A stretch of 64,000 nucleotides of DNA from positions 62,001-126,000 of the forward strand of contig NZ_FMTY01000005.1 of NCBI RefSeq assembly GCF_900100625.1, read 5' to 3'. The translations under genes were made by a program, and so were the position numbers. Source of the DNA: Flavobacterium saliperosum. Its GTDB lineage: Bacteria > Bacteroidota > Bacteroidia > Flavobacteriales > Flavobacteriaceae. The notes below the pieces were generated by a model. It was not told where the DNA came from, searched no databases, and saw only the letters and a list, made by a program, of their open reading frames with translations. Shown here one piece after another: positions 41,591 to 51,218 of this stretch; the first letter of the stretch is position 1, and the number at the start of each line of letters is the position of its first letter.

Positions 41591-42649
41591 CTATATTTTT
41601 AATAAAAATGAAATGGTATCGACGTTATCGGCATAATCCCATAATTTCGGTTTTTGCGATGAACCGAACGGAATACTGTGATTAATTAAATTATTGGACA
41701 CGATGCACTGTATTTTTTCAGAATCTTCTAACAGTTTGGTTTTTACAGTCTCTAAATCATCGTAAAATTCATAGAATACGGATGAAATGGGAGAAGCATA
41801 GCTTGAGTCTTCTTTTAAGGTCAAAAACTCATTATCCAGAAGTTGGAACAGGCTCATTAAGAAAACCGCTTTGTTGTAATCGTAGTTGTTGGCGTATTTT
41901 TCATAGTGAATGATATCGCCGTATTGATAAATCGCTTCAAAAAACAGTTTGAAATCGTAACCCCTCGGAACAAACAGTTTGGAAACATTGCGACAACCCA
42001 ATCCGAAATAACGAAAAATATCTTCACCCAAACCGACTAAATCTTCTTTGGATTCCTTTCCGTTCAAAACCGCCACCGAATTTCTGTTTTTGCGGATGAT
42101 ACTTGGCTTCTCCTTAAAATAATATTCGAAATAACGCGCGGTGTTGTTGCTTCCGGTGGCAATTACGGCATCAAAATTTTCGAGTTTGCCTTCCGCAAAA
42201 GTGATGCGTTCGGCCAACTTAGGTTCCACGGCAATGAGATATTCGGCTAAAAAAGGTAAAAGTTTCTGATCGTTCGAGGATGTTTTTATCAGTACATTAT
42301 GTCCCGAAATCAACACCGATAAAAAATCGTGAAAACCAACCAGCGGAATATTTCCGGCCAGAATCAATCCGACTGTTTTTGGCTGAACATCCGAAAAATC
42401 ATATTCGGATAACCATTGGTTCAGGTTTTCTTCCGTTAAGGCTTCTGCCCAGGAATTGATGGAAAAATGAACCTGTTCCGGCGTAAACCAGCCGTTGTGA
42501 CTTTGTGATAAGGCAATCAAATCCAAAAACCTGTCGAAAAACAAATCATTATAGAATACGCTTTCTTTTTTAGCGGAAGTATCCAATGAGAATTGGCTTA
42601 AAAACTGACCTAAAGCAATAAAAGCTATTTTTTTCTGATTGAGGTTCAT
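41591..42649 (-). CDS. Acyl-CoA reductase-like (LuxC-type) protein
   Basis: A 352-residue protein of the LuxC/acyl-CoA reductase family. GLILAGNIPLVGFHDFLSVL is the characteristic Rossmann-like start of the NAD domain, DAVIATGSNNTARYFEYYF and GCRNVSKLFVPRG (active-site cysteine) follow. In flavobacteria this family lies next to serC and a ferredoxin; the physiological acyl substrate is unknown. First gene of the operon with HAD, serC, serA and DUF937. -7 box TAAATTTG at 42695-42688, overlapping in space with the ferredoxin promoter. Confidence 0.8.
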   Translation of the reverse strand: MNLNQKKIAFIALGQFLSQFSLDTSAKKESVFYNDLFFDRFLDLIALSQSHNGWFTPEQVHFSINSWAEALTEENLNQWLSEYDFSDVQPKTVGLILAGNIPLVGFHDFLSVLISGHNVLIKTSSNDQKLLPFLAEYLIAVEPKLAERITFAEGKLENFDAVIATGSNNTARYFEYYFKEKPSIIRKNRNSVAVLNGKESKEDLVGLGEDIFRYFGLGCRNVSKLFVPRGYDFKLFFEAIYQYGDIIHYEKYANNYDYNKAVFLMSLFQLLDNEFLTLKEDSSYASPISSVFYEFYDDLETVKTKLLEDSEKIQCIVSNNLINHSIPFGSSQKPKLWDYADNVDTISFLLKI

Positions 42650-42653
42650 ATAA

Positions 42654-42695
42654 TTTGTTTATGAAAGGTTTTGATTGTAATTTTGTGCAAATTTA
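42654..42695. promoter_or_regulatory. Overlapping divergent promoters (acyl-CoA reductase and ferredoxin)
   Basis: Plus strand: TTTG (42654-42657), a 20-base spacer, TAATTTTG (42678-42685). Minus strand: TAAATTTG (42695-42688). The two -7 boxes lie within 18 bases, so the two transcripts start nearly back-to-back. Confidence 0.6.
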
Positions 42696-42717
42696 CAGCT
42701 AAAAATTAATATACGCT

Positions 42718-43068
42718 ATGGCAATCATTATAACTGACGAATGTATTAACTGTGGGGCTTGTGAGCCGGAGTGTCCTAATACCGCAATTTATGAGGGTGC
42801 TGACGACTGGAGATATAAAGACGGAACGAAATTATCCGGGAAAATAATACTTCCGGATGGCACCGAAGTAGATGCTGATGCCGCTCAAACTCCAATTTCA
42901 GATGATATTTATTATATCGTACCCGGAAAATGTACCGAATGTAAAGGTTTCCATGAAGAGCCGCAATGTGCTGCCGTTTGTCCGGTAGATTGTTGTGTGC
43001 CGGATGACAATCACGTTGAAAGTGATGAAACCCTGCTAAACAGGCAAGCTTTTTTACATAACGAATAA
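42718..43068 (+). CDS. 2[4Fe-4S] ferredoxin
   Basis: A 116-residue electron carrier. First cluster: [12 protein letters not shown] (C9, C12, C15, C19). Second cluster: [22 protein letters not shown] with the longer spacing seen in Alvin-type ferredoxins. A 45-residue insertion lies between them. Start ATG at 42718. Transcribed away from the acyl-CoA reductase gene from a shared promoter region. Strong terminator behind. Confidence 0.92.
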   Translation: MAIIITDECINCGACEPECPNTAIYEGADDWRYKDGTKLSGKIILPDGTEVDADAAQTPISDDIYYIVPGKCTECKGFHEEPQCAAVCPVDCCVPDDNHVESDETLLNRQAFLHNE

Positions 43069-43069
43069 A

Positions 43070-43104
43070 AAAAAATCCCGAGCGTGACTCGGGATTTTTT
43101 TTTT
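43070..43104. terminator. Bidirectional terminator after the ferredoxin gene
   Basis: AAAAATCCCGAG and CTCGGGATTTTT pair with a 5-nt loop. A and T runs on both sides serve the convergent genes. Confidence 0.9.
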
Positions 43105-43111
43105 GAAATTT

Positions 43112-43648
43112 TTATTTGACGAGATTGAATTTTTCAACAATCATTTTGTCATTCTTTTCGTCATAGGTTTCCAAAACAAGATTTCCGTCTTTATCGAAAT
43201 GACCTACCGACACTTTGCCTCTATTTACATAAATATAATTGTCGTTTGAAGTTTTTCTTAATAATGCCGGTTTTTTAGTGTTTGGCAACATCACCGAATA
43301 TCCGGATTTATCTATTGCTACCTGATATTTGGTTCCGTTTGGACCCAAGTAATATGCAGAACGGTCAACATCAACAGTTCTTGTAACACCATCAACGGTA
43401 ACTTCGGTTGTAGCGGTCACCTTAACCGGAGTTTCTTCCATTTCCTTGTTTATTTTTTTTGATTCGGCATCTTTAAGTTCAATATCCTGAACTTCCCGAA
43501 TTTTTTCTTTTTTAACGATTTTTTTCTCGCCATCTGAATCCTTAATGGTTGTAGTGGTGGTTTTCACTTCTTGTTGAACATTTGTGTTCTGCGCAAAAGA
43601 GTTTGCTGAAAATACTATAGCCAATAATCCTAGAAATACAGTTTTCAT
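43112..43648 (-). CDS. Exported protein of unknown function
   Basis: A 178-residue protein with signal peptide MKTVFLGLLAIVFSANSFAQ. A charged, lysine/glutamate-rich segment (KIREVQDIELKDAESKKINK) precedes a strand-rich domain (YLGPNGTKYQVAIDKSGYSV, DNYIYVNRGKVSVGHFDKDG). Possibly periplasmic. No family recognised. Confidence 0.65.
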   Translation of the reverse strand: MKTVFLGLLAIVFSANSFAQNTNVQQEVKTTTTTIKDSDGEKKIVKKEKIREVQDIELKDAESKKINKEMEETPVKVTATTEVTVDGVTRTVDVDRSAYYLGPNGTKYQVAIDKSGYSVMLPNTKKPALLRKTSNDNYIYVNRGKVSVGHFDKDGNLVLETYDEKNDKMIVEKFNLVK

Positions 43649-43815
43649 AATTTAATTGTTTAAAAATTAATACATTACAAATTTACTTTAAATATTCAGG
43701 CCCTTATTATACAATTACCCTTTAAAATTATATTATTTACATGTTTAGCGTGAATTGACGGGGTTGTCAAACAGAATCCTTGCGATTCTCAGTTTTATAC
43801 TTGCGAATAATAAAC

Positions 43816-43823
43816 TATATTTG
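43816..43823 (+). promoter_or_regulatory. TAnnTTTG -7 element of ychF
   Basis: TATATTTG, 72 bases before the ychF ATG at 43896. A TTTT sequence lies about 20 bases upstream, in the position of the -33 box. Confidence 0.45.
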
Positions 43824-43895
43824 CACGCCCGAAATTTTGGGAGATAACAGATTTGCGAATTATTGATCGGACAGCCGATTGTAAACTTATAGAAA

Positions 43896-44990
43896 ATGAA
43901 AGCAGGAATTGTAGGATTGCCAAACGTAGGGAAATCAACCTTGTTCAATTGTTTATCCAATGCCAAAGCGCAGAGTGCGAACTTTCCGTTTTGCACTATC
44001 GAACCGAATATTGGTGTGGTAAATGTTCCCGATCCAAGAATCAACCGTTTGGAAGAATTGGTAAAACCGGAGCGTGTTCAAATGGCCACCGTGGATATCG
44101 TGGATATTGCCGGTTTGGTAAAAGGAGCCAGTAAAGGGGAAGGTTTAGGGAATCAATTTCTTGGAAACATCAGAGAATGTAACGCGATCATTCACGTTTT
44201 ACGTTGTTTTGATAACGATAATATTGTACACGTTGATGGTAATGTAAACCCGATTCGCGATAAAGAAACCATCGACATCGAATTGCAGTTGAAAGACCTG
44301 GAAACGGTAGACAAGCGTTTGGAAAAAGTAAACCGTGCCGCTAAAACCGGAAATAAAGAAGCTCAGGCTGAAAAAGCATTGTTGGACCGAATCCGAGAAG
44401 CATTAATGCAGGCGAAATCGGCGCGTACCGTAATTCCTCAGAATCAGGATGAAACCGATTTGATGGAAGATTTCCAATTGATTACTACAAAACCGGTATT
44501 GTATGTTTGTAATGTTGACGAAGCTTCGGCGGTTAACGGAAACAAATATGTAGATATGGTTCGTGAATTGGTAAAAGACGAACAGGCAGAAGTAATTGTA
44601 CTTTCAGTAGGGGCAGAAGCGGATATTACCGAATTGGAAAGCTATGAAGAACGTCAGGTATTCCTTGAGGATATGGGGTTAACAGAACCGGGTTCTGCCG
44701 TATTGATTCGTGCGGCTTATAAATTGTTAAACTTGCAAACGTATTTTACGGCAGGAGTTAAAGAAGTTCGTGCGTGGACTATTAAAATTGGCGATACTGC
44801 ACCAAAAGCAGCTGGAGTAATCCACACCGATTTCGAAAAAGGATTCATTCGTGCGGAAGTAATCGCTTTTGAGGATTTCTCAAATTTCGGTTCCGAAGCA
44901 AAAGTGAAAGAAGCCGGAAAATTAAGAGTGGAAGGAAAAGAATATATCGTTAAAGACGGCGATGTGATGCATTTCCGATTTAACGTGTAA
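43896..44990 (+). CDS. ychF: Redox-regulated ATPase/GTPase YchF (OBG family)
   Basis: A 364-residue P-loop NTPase associated with ribosomes. G1 GLPNVGKSTLFNCLSNAKA at residues 7-25, switch region NFPFCTIEPNIGVV, G3 DIAGLVKGASKGEGLGN, then the coiled-coil domain (KDLETVDKRLEKVNRAAKTG), G4-like LYVCNVDE and the C-terminal TGS-like domain (AWTIKIGDTAPKAAGVIHTDF). Known: YchF hydrolyses ATP rather than GTP. Stands alone between its promoter and a terminator. Confidence 0.96.
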   Translation: MKAGIVGLPNVGKSTLFNCLSNAKAQSANFPFCTIEPNIGVVNVPDPRINRLEELVKPERVQMATVDIVDIAGLVKGASKGEGLGNQFLGNIRECNAIIHVLRCFDNDNIVHVDGNVNPIRDKETIDIELQLKDLETVDKRLEKVNRAAKTGNKEAQAEKALLDRIREALMQAKSARTVIPQNQDETDLMEDFQLITTKPVLYVCNVDEASAVNGNKYVDMVRELVKDEQAEVIVLSVGAEADITELESYEERQVFLEDMGLTEPGSAVLIRAAYKLLNLQTYFTAGVKEVRAWTIKIGDTAPKAAGVIHTDFEKGFIRAEVIAFEDFSNFGSEAKVKEAGKLRVEGKEYIVKDGDVMHFRFNV

Positions 44991-45010
44991 TCGTTCACAA
45001 CAAAATAGCG

Positions 45011-45042
45011 AAAAGCGAGGCAGTACTGTTTCGCTTTTTTTT
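45011..45042 (+). terminator. Intrinsic terminator after ychF
   Basis: AAAAGCGA and TCGCTTTT pair around a 12-nt loop, followed by a T run. Confidence 0.85.
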
Positions 45043-45074
45043 GTACTTTTAATAGCAACAAAACACAGGAAATC

Positions 45075-45617
45075 ATGAAAATTGTAGCATTCGGAGGAAG
45101 TAACAGCAGAAATTCCATCAACAAAAAACTGGCAACCTATGTTTCCCATTTGTTTGAAAACTGCGAAGTGGAAGTATTGGATTTAAACGATTTTGCCATC
45201 CCGCTTTTCAGTGTCGATTTGGAAAAGGAAATCGGACAACCGTTAGAGGCCAAAGATTTTCTGGACAAGATTGCTACTGCGGATGTGTTGGTGATTTCCA
45301 TGGCGGAAAACAACAGCAATTATACGGCAGCTTTTAAAAGCCTGTTTGATTGGGCTTCCAGAATAAACGTGAAAGTGTTTCAGCAAAAACCAATGCTGTT
45401 AATGGCTACTTCACCAGGAGCCAGAGGTGGTGGCAACGTACTTGAAATCGCGAAAAATGCTTTCCCCCGTTACGGCGCCGACATTAAAGCTACTTTTTCA
45501 TTGCCAAGTTTCAATGATAATTTCGATTTGGAACACAATAAAATATCAAATCCTGAATTCGACAATCAGATAAAAGAAATCGTGAAAAATTTTGTGGTCA
45601 AAACGTTTTTGGCCTAA
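45075..45617 (+). CDS. NADPH-dependent FMN reductase-like protein
   Basis: A 180-residue flavodoxin-fold protein. VAFGGSNSRNSINKKLATYV is the FMN phosphate-binding loop; SMAENNSNYTAAFKSLFDWAS is the isoalloxazine-side motif (here AENN where others have PEYN/PEYH). Family members reduce FMN, azo dyes or chromate; the true substrate is unknown. Single gene, 48 bases before the TIGR02117-like gene. Confidence 0.85.
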   Translation: MKIVAFGGSNSRNSINKKLATYVSHLFENCEVEVLDLNDFAIPLFSVDLEKEIGQPLEAKDFLDKIATADVLVISMAENNSNYTAAFKSLFDWASRINVKVFQQKPMLLMATSPGARGGGNVLEIAKNAFPRYGADIKATFSLPSFNDNFDLEHNKISNPEFDNQIKEIVKNFVVKTFLA

Positions 45618-45664
45618 AAATTGTATTTGGATGCTATATCTGAAATCAATTTATAAGCATCAGA

Positions 45665-46348
45665 ATGAAAGTAGTGAAAAAAGGGTTTAAAGTGTTGCTG
45701 TGGTTCATTTCAGGAATCGTGGGTTTTCTCTTGTTGTATGTGATTTCAGTGTTGTTGATTTCCAGAATTGCTGTTAACTCCGAAATACTTCAAGATAGCA
45801 AGGAAATTGAAATCTACATCTTATCGAATGGAGTACATACCGATATTGTACTTCCCGTAAAATCTCAGGTAATTGATTGGTCTGAAAAAGTAAAATTCCA
45901 ACACACCAAGGCTGGTAATGCAGCAGCAAAATACCTGGCTTTTGGTTGGGGCGACAAAGGGTTTTACCTGAATACGCCAACTTGGGCCGATTTAAAATTT
46001 TCCACTGCCATTAATGCGGCTTCCGGGTTGAGTACTTCGGCGATGCATTGCACTTTTTATGGAAAAATGGAGGAAGATGCACAGTGTAAAAAAATCAACA
46101 TTACAAAAGAACAATATCAGAAACTGGTAGCGTTTATCCAAAATTCCTTCCAAATGGAGAACGAGCAAATCATTAAAATCGAAACCGATGCGGTCTATGG
46201 AAATCACGACGTTTTCTATGAGGCAAAAGGCAGTTACAATCTGTTTTATACTTGTAATACCTGGACTAATAACGCGTTAAAAGCAGCCAGTCAGAAAGCC
46301 AGTTTGTGGACCGTTTACGACAAAGGAATCCTGTATCATTATCAGTGA
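45665..46348 (+). CDS. TIGR02117-family membrane-anchored protein
   Basis: A 227-residue protein with an N-terminal helix (VLLWFISGIVGFLLLYVISVLL) and a soluble outer domain containing IYILSNGVHTDIVLPV and AFGWGDKGFYLNTPTWADL, and near the end YNLFYTCNTWTNNALKAA. These match TIGR02117 (DUF2459). Function unknown. It probably shares a transcript with the FMN reductase-like gene. Confidence 0.8.
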   Translation: MKVVKKGFKVLLWFISGIVGFLLLYVISVLLISRIAVNSEILQDSKEIEIYILSNGVHTDIVLPVKSQVIDWSEKVKFQHTKAGNAAAKYLAFGWGDKGFYLNTPTWADLKFSTAINAASGLSTSAMHCTFYGKMEEDAQCKKINITKEQYQKLVAFIQNSFQMENEQIIKIETDAVYGNHDVFYEAKGSYNLFYTCNTWTNNALKAASQKASLWTVYDKGILYHYQ

Positions 46349-46404
46349 ATTCAAGTAGAAAATATAAATTTAAAGTGATGGATAGTCAGAAATCTAGTGT
46401 TTAA

Positions 46405-46458
46405 GGACCTTTTTTTCACCCTCTTTCTTCTTTTCTCTTCTCCCTGTTTTTTTTTCAT
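46405..46458 (+). other. Polypyrimidine tract
   Basis: About 50 bases almost entirely C and T (CCTTTTTTTCACCCTCTTTC, then TTCTTTTCTCTTCTCCCTG and a T run). It lies after the TIGR02117-like gene and may be transcribed into a U-rich end. No stem is visible. Confidence 0.4.
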
Positions 46459-46494
46459 AATTTAGAACTCCTAACTATTTCATTTCATTGTCAA

Positions 46495-46502
46495 TAACTT
46501 TG
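46495..46502 (+). promoter_or_regulatory. TAnnTTTG -7 element of the topoisomerase genes
   Basis: TAACTTTG, 63 bases before the ATG at 46566. Confidence 0.4.
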
Positions 46503-46565
46503 CAATAAACCCCTTTTATTTACGACTGATTTCGCTTATTTTAGCAGAAATTCCAAAATTTCCTT

Positions 46566-48422
46566 ATGCTAGAGCAAAATCAGTACACCGAAGACAATAT
46601 CCGTTCCCTCGACTGGAAAGAGCATATTCGTATGCGTCCCGGAATGTACATCGGAAAACTAGGCGACGGTTCTTCTCCCGATGACGGTATCTATATCCTT
46701 CTGAAAGAGGTACTTGATAACTGTATCGACGAGTTTGTAATGGGTGCCGGTAAGACGATTGAAGTAACCGTAAAAGACAAAACCGTATCCGTTCGCGATT
46801 ACGGCCGTGGTATTCCGTTAGGAAAAGTGGTCGATGTGGTTTCCAAAATGAATACGGGCGGTAAGTACGATTCCAAGGCATTTAAGAAATCGGTGGGTCT
46901 GAACGGGGTCGGAACCAAAGCGGTGAATGCCTTGTCAAATTATTTCCGCGTGGAATCCGTACGTGACAACCAACAAAAAGCGGCGGAATTCTCGGCAGGA
47001 AATCTTACGTTGGAAGAAGACATCACTGAAACCACCAAACGTAAAGGAACCAAGGTGACTTTCGTGGCCGATGAAGCCATCTTCAAAAACTACAAATACC
47101 GAAACGAGTACATCATTAAGATGCTCAAAAATTATTGTTACCTGAATACGGGTTTAACGATAATTTACAACGGTGAAAAATACTATTCCGATAACGGACT
47201 GAAGGATTTACTGGAAGAAACCATTTCCGAAGAAGACATGGTGTATCCGATTATCCATCTTTTGGGTGATGATATCGAAATCGCTTTAACCCACAGTAAA
47301 ACACAGTATTCCGAAGAATATTACTCCTTCGTAAACGGACAGAACACGACGCAGGGAGGAACGCATTTGGGTGCTTTTCGGGAGTCGATTGTAAAAACGA
47401 TTAAAGAATTTTACAACAAACCTTTCGAAGCTTCTGATATCCGTAAGTCGATTGTTTCTGCGATTTCCGTGAAAGTGGAGGAGCCGGTTTTCGAATCGCA
47501 GACCAAAACAAAATTGGGTTCTACCGATATGGGGCCGAATTCGCCTTCGGTTCGAACGTTCGTCAACGATTTCATCAAAACTAAATTAGACAACTTCCTT
47601 CATAAAAACCCGGAAGTGGCCGATGCGTTGTTGCGCAAGATTTTACAGGCGGAAAGAGAGCGTAAAGAGCTTTCCGGTATCCGTAAGTTAGCCAAAGACC
47701 GTGCGAAGAAAGCCAGTTTACACAATAAAAAATTAAGAGATTGCCGAGTGCATTTAACCGATGCCAAAAACCCGCGAAGCCTGGAAAGTACGCTTTTTAT
47801 TACCGAGGGAGATTCCGCGTCCGGTTCGATTACCAAATCCCGTGATGTGAATACTCAGGCGGTTTTCAGTTTGCGTGGTAAGCCTTTGAATTCTTATGGA
47901 ATGACCAAGAAGATTGTGTATGAGAATGAGGAATTCAATTTATTGCAAGCGGCGTTAAACATCGAAGAAAGCATGGAAGATTTGCGGTACAACAATATCG
48001 TAATCGCTACCGATGCCGATGTCGACGGAATGCACATCCGTTTGTTATTGATTACGTTTTTCCTGCAGTTTTTCCCGGAATTAATCAAAGAAGGACATTT
48101 GTATATTCTGCAGACGCCGTTATTCCGTGTGCGTAACCGAAAAGAAACGATTTACTGTTACAGCGAACAGGAACGAATCGATGCGATCGAAAAATTAAAA
48201 CCAAAGCCGGAAATCACACGATTCAAGGGATTGGGAGAGATTTCACCCGATGAGTTCAAGAATTTCATTGGAGAAAGTATCCGTCTGGATCCGGTAATGT
48301 TGGATAAAGCGACATCCATCGAAACCTTATTGGAATTCTATATGGGTAAAAACACACCGGACCGTCAGGAATTTATCATCAACAACCTGAAAGTGGAATT
48401 GGATGTGGTGGAAGAGGCTTAA
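46566..48422 (+). CDS. parE: Type IIA topoisomerase subunit B (topoisomerase IV-like)
   Basis: A 618-residue ATPase subunit. GHKL ATP site: [29 protein letters not shown] and [12 protein letters not shown]; transducer region; TOPRIM with [12 protein letters not shown] and [13 protein letters not shown]. With the following gene it forms the enzyme that decatenates or supercoils DNA. The length and pairing with a GyrA/ParC-like gene suggest the ParE class; gyrB is usually longer. Spacing to the next gene is 47 bases, filled by a repeat-like sequence. Confidence 0.92.
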   Translation: MLEQNQYTEDNIRSLDWKEHIRMRPGMYIGKLGDGSSPDDGIYILLKEVLDNCIDEFVMGAGKTIEVTVKDKTVSVRDYGRGIPLGKVVDVVSKMNTGGKYDSKAFKKSVGLNGVGTKAVNALSNYFRVESVRDNQQKAAEFSAGNLTLEEDITETTKRKGTKVTFVADEAIFKNYKYRNEYIIKMLKNYCYLNTGLTIIYNGEKYYSDNGLKDLLEETISEEDMVYPIIHLLGDDIEIALTHSKTQYSEEYYSFVNGQNTTQGGTHLGAFRESIVKTIKEFYNKPFEASDIRKSIVSAISVKVEEPVFESQTKTKLGSTDMGPNSPSVRTFVNDFIKTKLDNFLHKNPEVADALLRKILQAERERKELSGIRKLAKDRAKKASLHNKKLRDCRVHLTDAKNPRSLESTLFITEGDSASGSITKSRDVNTQAVFSLRGKPLNSYGMTKKIVYENEEFNLLQAALNIEESMEDLRYNNIVIATDADVDGMHIRLLLITFFLQFFPELIKEGHLYILQTPLFRVRNRKETIYCYSEQERIDAIEKLKPKPEITRFKGLGEISPDEFKNFIGESIRLDPVMLDKATSIETLLEFYMGKNTPDRQEFIINNLKVELDVVEEA

Positions 48423-48436
48423 AGTACTATTTAAAT

Positions 48437-48470
48437 AAACCGTTAACCGAAAACTGTTAACTGTAAACTA
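48437..48470 (+). repeat. GTTAAC/AACTGT short-period repeat between parE and parC
   Basis: ACCGTTAACCGAAAACTGTT followed by AACTGTAAACTATG: units of about 8-10 bases (GTTAACCGAAAACT, GTTAACTGTAAACT) leading into the ATG. It occupies the ribosome-binding region. Confidence 0.55.
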
Positions 48471-51175
48471 TGAACGAAGACGAAGAAAATATCATACCCG
48501 AAAACGAAGACGAAAATCTCGACAATCAAAATGGATCCACTAATGAGGAAGGTTTTGACGACATTCGTGTTTCGAGCGGACATCATTTTTACGAAAATAA
48601 CGACAGTTCCGAAGACACGATTACCAAAGTAACCGGAATGTACAAAGACTGGTTTCTGGATTATGCTTCCTACGTAATTCTGGAGCGTGCCGTACCTGCC
48701 ATCGAAGACGGATTCAAACCGGTACAGCGTCGTATCATGCACTCTATGAAAGAACTGGACGACGGTCGTTACAATAAAGTGGCGAACGTGGTGGGGCATA
48801 CCATGCAATATCACCCTCACGGAGATCAGAGTATCGGGGACGCGATGGTGCAAATCGGACAGAAAGATTTATTGATCGATTGTCAGGGTAACTGGGGAAA
48901 TATCTTAACAGGTGACGGCGCTGCGGCTTCGCGTTATATCGAGGCGCGTATCAGTAAGCTTGGACACGATATTTTGTATTCACCCAAAATTACCGAATGG
49001 GGTGTTTCCTATGACGGTCGTCGTGCGGAACCCATCAATCTACCGGTAAAGTTCCCGCTATTGCTTGCGCAGGGTGGGGAAGGTATTGCCGTAGGTTTAT
49101 CGACCAAAATTTTACCGCACAACTTTAATGAGCTGATTGACGCTTCCATTAAGATATTAAAAGGGAAACCGTTTACGCTTTTCCCTGATTTCCCGACGGC
49201 CGGAATTGCCGATGTTTCCAATTACAACGATGGTTTGCGTGGCGGACGTGTACGCGTGCGTGCGAAAATTGCGCAGTTGGATAAACAGACCTTGGTGATT
49301 TCTCAGATTCCGTTTTCTACCAATACGACAACATTGATTGACAGTATTCTGAAAGCGAACGAAAAAGGGAAAATCAAAGTGAAAAAAATCGAAGACAATA
49401 CCGCTGCTGAGGTGGAGATTTTAATTCATCTTCCGCCAGGTGTTTCTCCGGATAAAACGATTGATGCGCTGTATGCGTTTACCGCTTGTGAAACTTCGAT
49501 TGCACCATTAGGATGTGTAATTGAAAACCATAAACCTTTGTTTATTGGGGTTTCTGCGATGTTAAAAATATCTACCGACAGAACGGTTCAGTTGTTAAAA
49601 CGCGAGTTGGAAATCCACCTGGAAGAACTGGAAGCGAAATGGCATTTTTCGACCTTGGAAAAAATATTCATCCGCGAAGAAATGTACATCGACTTCAAAT
49701 TGTATTCCGATAAAGAGGGATTATTTGAATACATGTACAAGCGTTTTGAATCGTTCCGAAAAATATTGGTACGCGATATCGTTGATGAAGATTTGCAGAA
49801 ATTAACGCAAATCCCGATGATTCGTATTACCCGTTTCGACTCGGACAAGGCGGATGAACACATCGCCAAGTTGGAAGAGGAAATGGAGAAAGTAAAACAC
49901 AATCTGGAAAACCTGATTGATTTTGCCATCGATTATTTTTCAAAACTGAAAGAGAAGTATGGAAAAGGACGCGAACGTCAAACCGAATTACGCAGTTTTG
50001 ATAATATTGAAGCGACGAAAGTGGTTTTACGTAACACGAAACTATATGTAAACCGTGAGGAAGGTTTCATCGGAACCGGACTGAAAAAAGACGAATACGT
50101 AGCGGATTGTTCCGACATTGATGATGTAATTGTATTCCTTCGCGACGGAAAAATGATGATTTCCAAAGTAGACGATAAGAAGTTTGTAGGGAAAGACATT
50201 ATTCACGTAGCGGTTTTCGACAAAAACGACAAGCGTACGATTTACAACATGATTTACCGCGACGGAAAATCAGGTTCGTCCTTTATAAAACGTTTCAATG
50301 TTTCTGGGGTAACGCGTGATAAAGCGTACGATCTGACACAGGAAAAACCAGGCTCACAGGTATTGTATTTCTCGCACAACCCGAATGGGGAAGCGGAAGT
50401 GGTTACCGTTTTACTGCGTCAGGTAGGAAGCGTGAAAAAACTGAAATGGGACATCGATTTCGCCGATATTGCCATAAAAGGACGTGCTTCCAAAGGAAAT
50501 ACGGTTTCCAAATATCCGATTAAGAAAATCGAACTGAAAGAGAAGGGAATTTCCACCTTGCGTCCGCGTAAGATTTGGTTCGACGACACGGTGCAACGAC
50601 TGAATGTCGATGGAAGAGGCGAGTTGTTGGGCGAATTCCGTCCGAACGACCGTTTGCTGATCATCAACCAATCCGGAAAACTGAAAACCATTATTCCGGA
50701 ACTGACCACACACTTCGACGAAGACATGGTGGTTTTGGAAAAATGGCATCCGAAGAAACCGATTTCGGCCATTTATTTCGATGGCGAAAAAGAGCGTTAC
50801 TATATCAAACGTTTCCTGATTGAAAACGAAAACAAAGAGGAAATCTTTATTTCGGAACACGAGAAGTCACAGTTGGAAATCGTTTCCACCGATTGGCGTC
50901 CGGTTGCAGAACTTGTTTTTGCTAAAGTTAAAGGCGTTCAGAAGGAGAACCAAACGATTGATATGGAACAGTTCATTGCCGTAAAAGGAATCAAAGCCTT
51001 AGGGAACCAATTAACGACCGATAAACTCAAACAGGTAAATCTGTTGGAATCCTTACCGTATGAAGAACCCGTTGAGGTTATTCCGGAAGAACTGGAAGTG
51101 AATCAGGATATCGAGTTAACGGACTATAACATCGAATTAGACGATGACGGTCAGATTACGTTAACGTTAGAATAA
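48470..51175 (+). CDS. parC: Type IIA topoisomerase subunit A (topoisomerase IV-like)
   Basis: A 901-residue breakage-reunion subunit. An acidic N-terminal extension of about 45 residues precedes the core: YVILERAVPAIEDGFKPVQR, HTMQYHPHGDQSIGDAMVQI, and GAAASRYIEARIS with the catalytic tyrosine Y156. A coiled-coil tower follows (KLEEEMEKVKHNLENLIDFA), then a beta-pinwheel-like C-terminal domain with no clear GyrA box. It is in one unit with parE; a strong terminator follows. Confidence 0.92.
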   Translation: MNEDEENIIPENEDENLDNQNGSTNEEGFDDIRVSSGHHFYENNDSSEDTITKVTGMYKDWFLDYASYVILERAVPAIEDGFKPVQRRIMHSMKELDDGRYNKVANVVGHTMQYHPHGDQSIGDAMVQIGQKDLLIDCQGNWGNILTGDGAAASRYIEARISKLGHDILYSPKITEWGVSYDGRRAEPINLPVKFPLLLAQGGEGIAVGLSTKILPHNFNELIDASIKILKGKPFTLFPDFPTAGIADVSNYNDGLRGGRVRVRAKIAQLDKQTLVISQIPFSTNTTTLIDSILKANEKGKIKVKKIEDNTAAEVEILIHLPPGVSPDKTIDALYAFTACETSIAPLGCVIENHKPLFIGVSAMLKISTDRTVQLLKRELEIHLEELEAKWHFSTLEKIFIREEMYIDFKLYSDKEGLFEYMYKRFESFRKILVRDIVDEDLQKLTQIPMIRITRFDSDKADEHIAKLEEEMEKVKHNLENLIDFAIDYFSKLKEKYGKGRERQTELRSFDNIEATKVVLRNTKLYVNREEGFIGTGLKKDEYVADCSDIDDVIVFLRDGKMMISKVDDKKFVGKDIIHVAVFDKNDKRTIYNMIYRDGKSGSSFIKRFNVSGVTRDKAYDLTQEKPGSQVLYFSHNPNGEAEVVTVLLRQVGSVKKLKWDIDFADIAIKGRASKGNTVSKYPIKKIELKEKGISTLRPRKIWFDDTVQRLNVDGRGELLGEFRPNDRLLIINQSGKLKTIIPELTTHFDEDMVVLEKWHPKKPISAIYFDGEKERYYIKRFLIENENKEEIFISEHEKSQLEIVSTDWRPVAELVFAKVKGVQKENQTIDMEQFIAVKGIKALGNQLTTDKLKQVNLLESLPYEEPVEVIPEELEVNQDIELTDYNIELDDDGQITLTLE

Positions 51176-51176
51176 T

Positions 51177-51207
51177 AAAAAAGCGCTCTGTTTTGAGCGC
51201 TTTTTTT
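51177..51207. terminator. Bidirectional terminator after parC
   Basis: AAAAAAGCGCTC and GAGCGCTTTTTT pair around a 7-nt loop, between convergent genes. Confidence 0.9.
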
Positions 51208-51218
51208 GTGATACGGGA

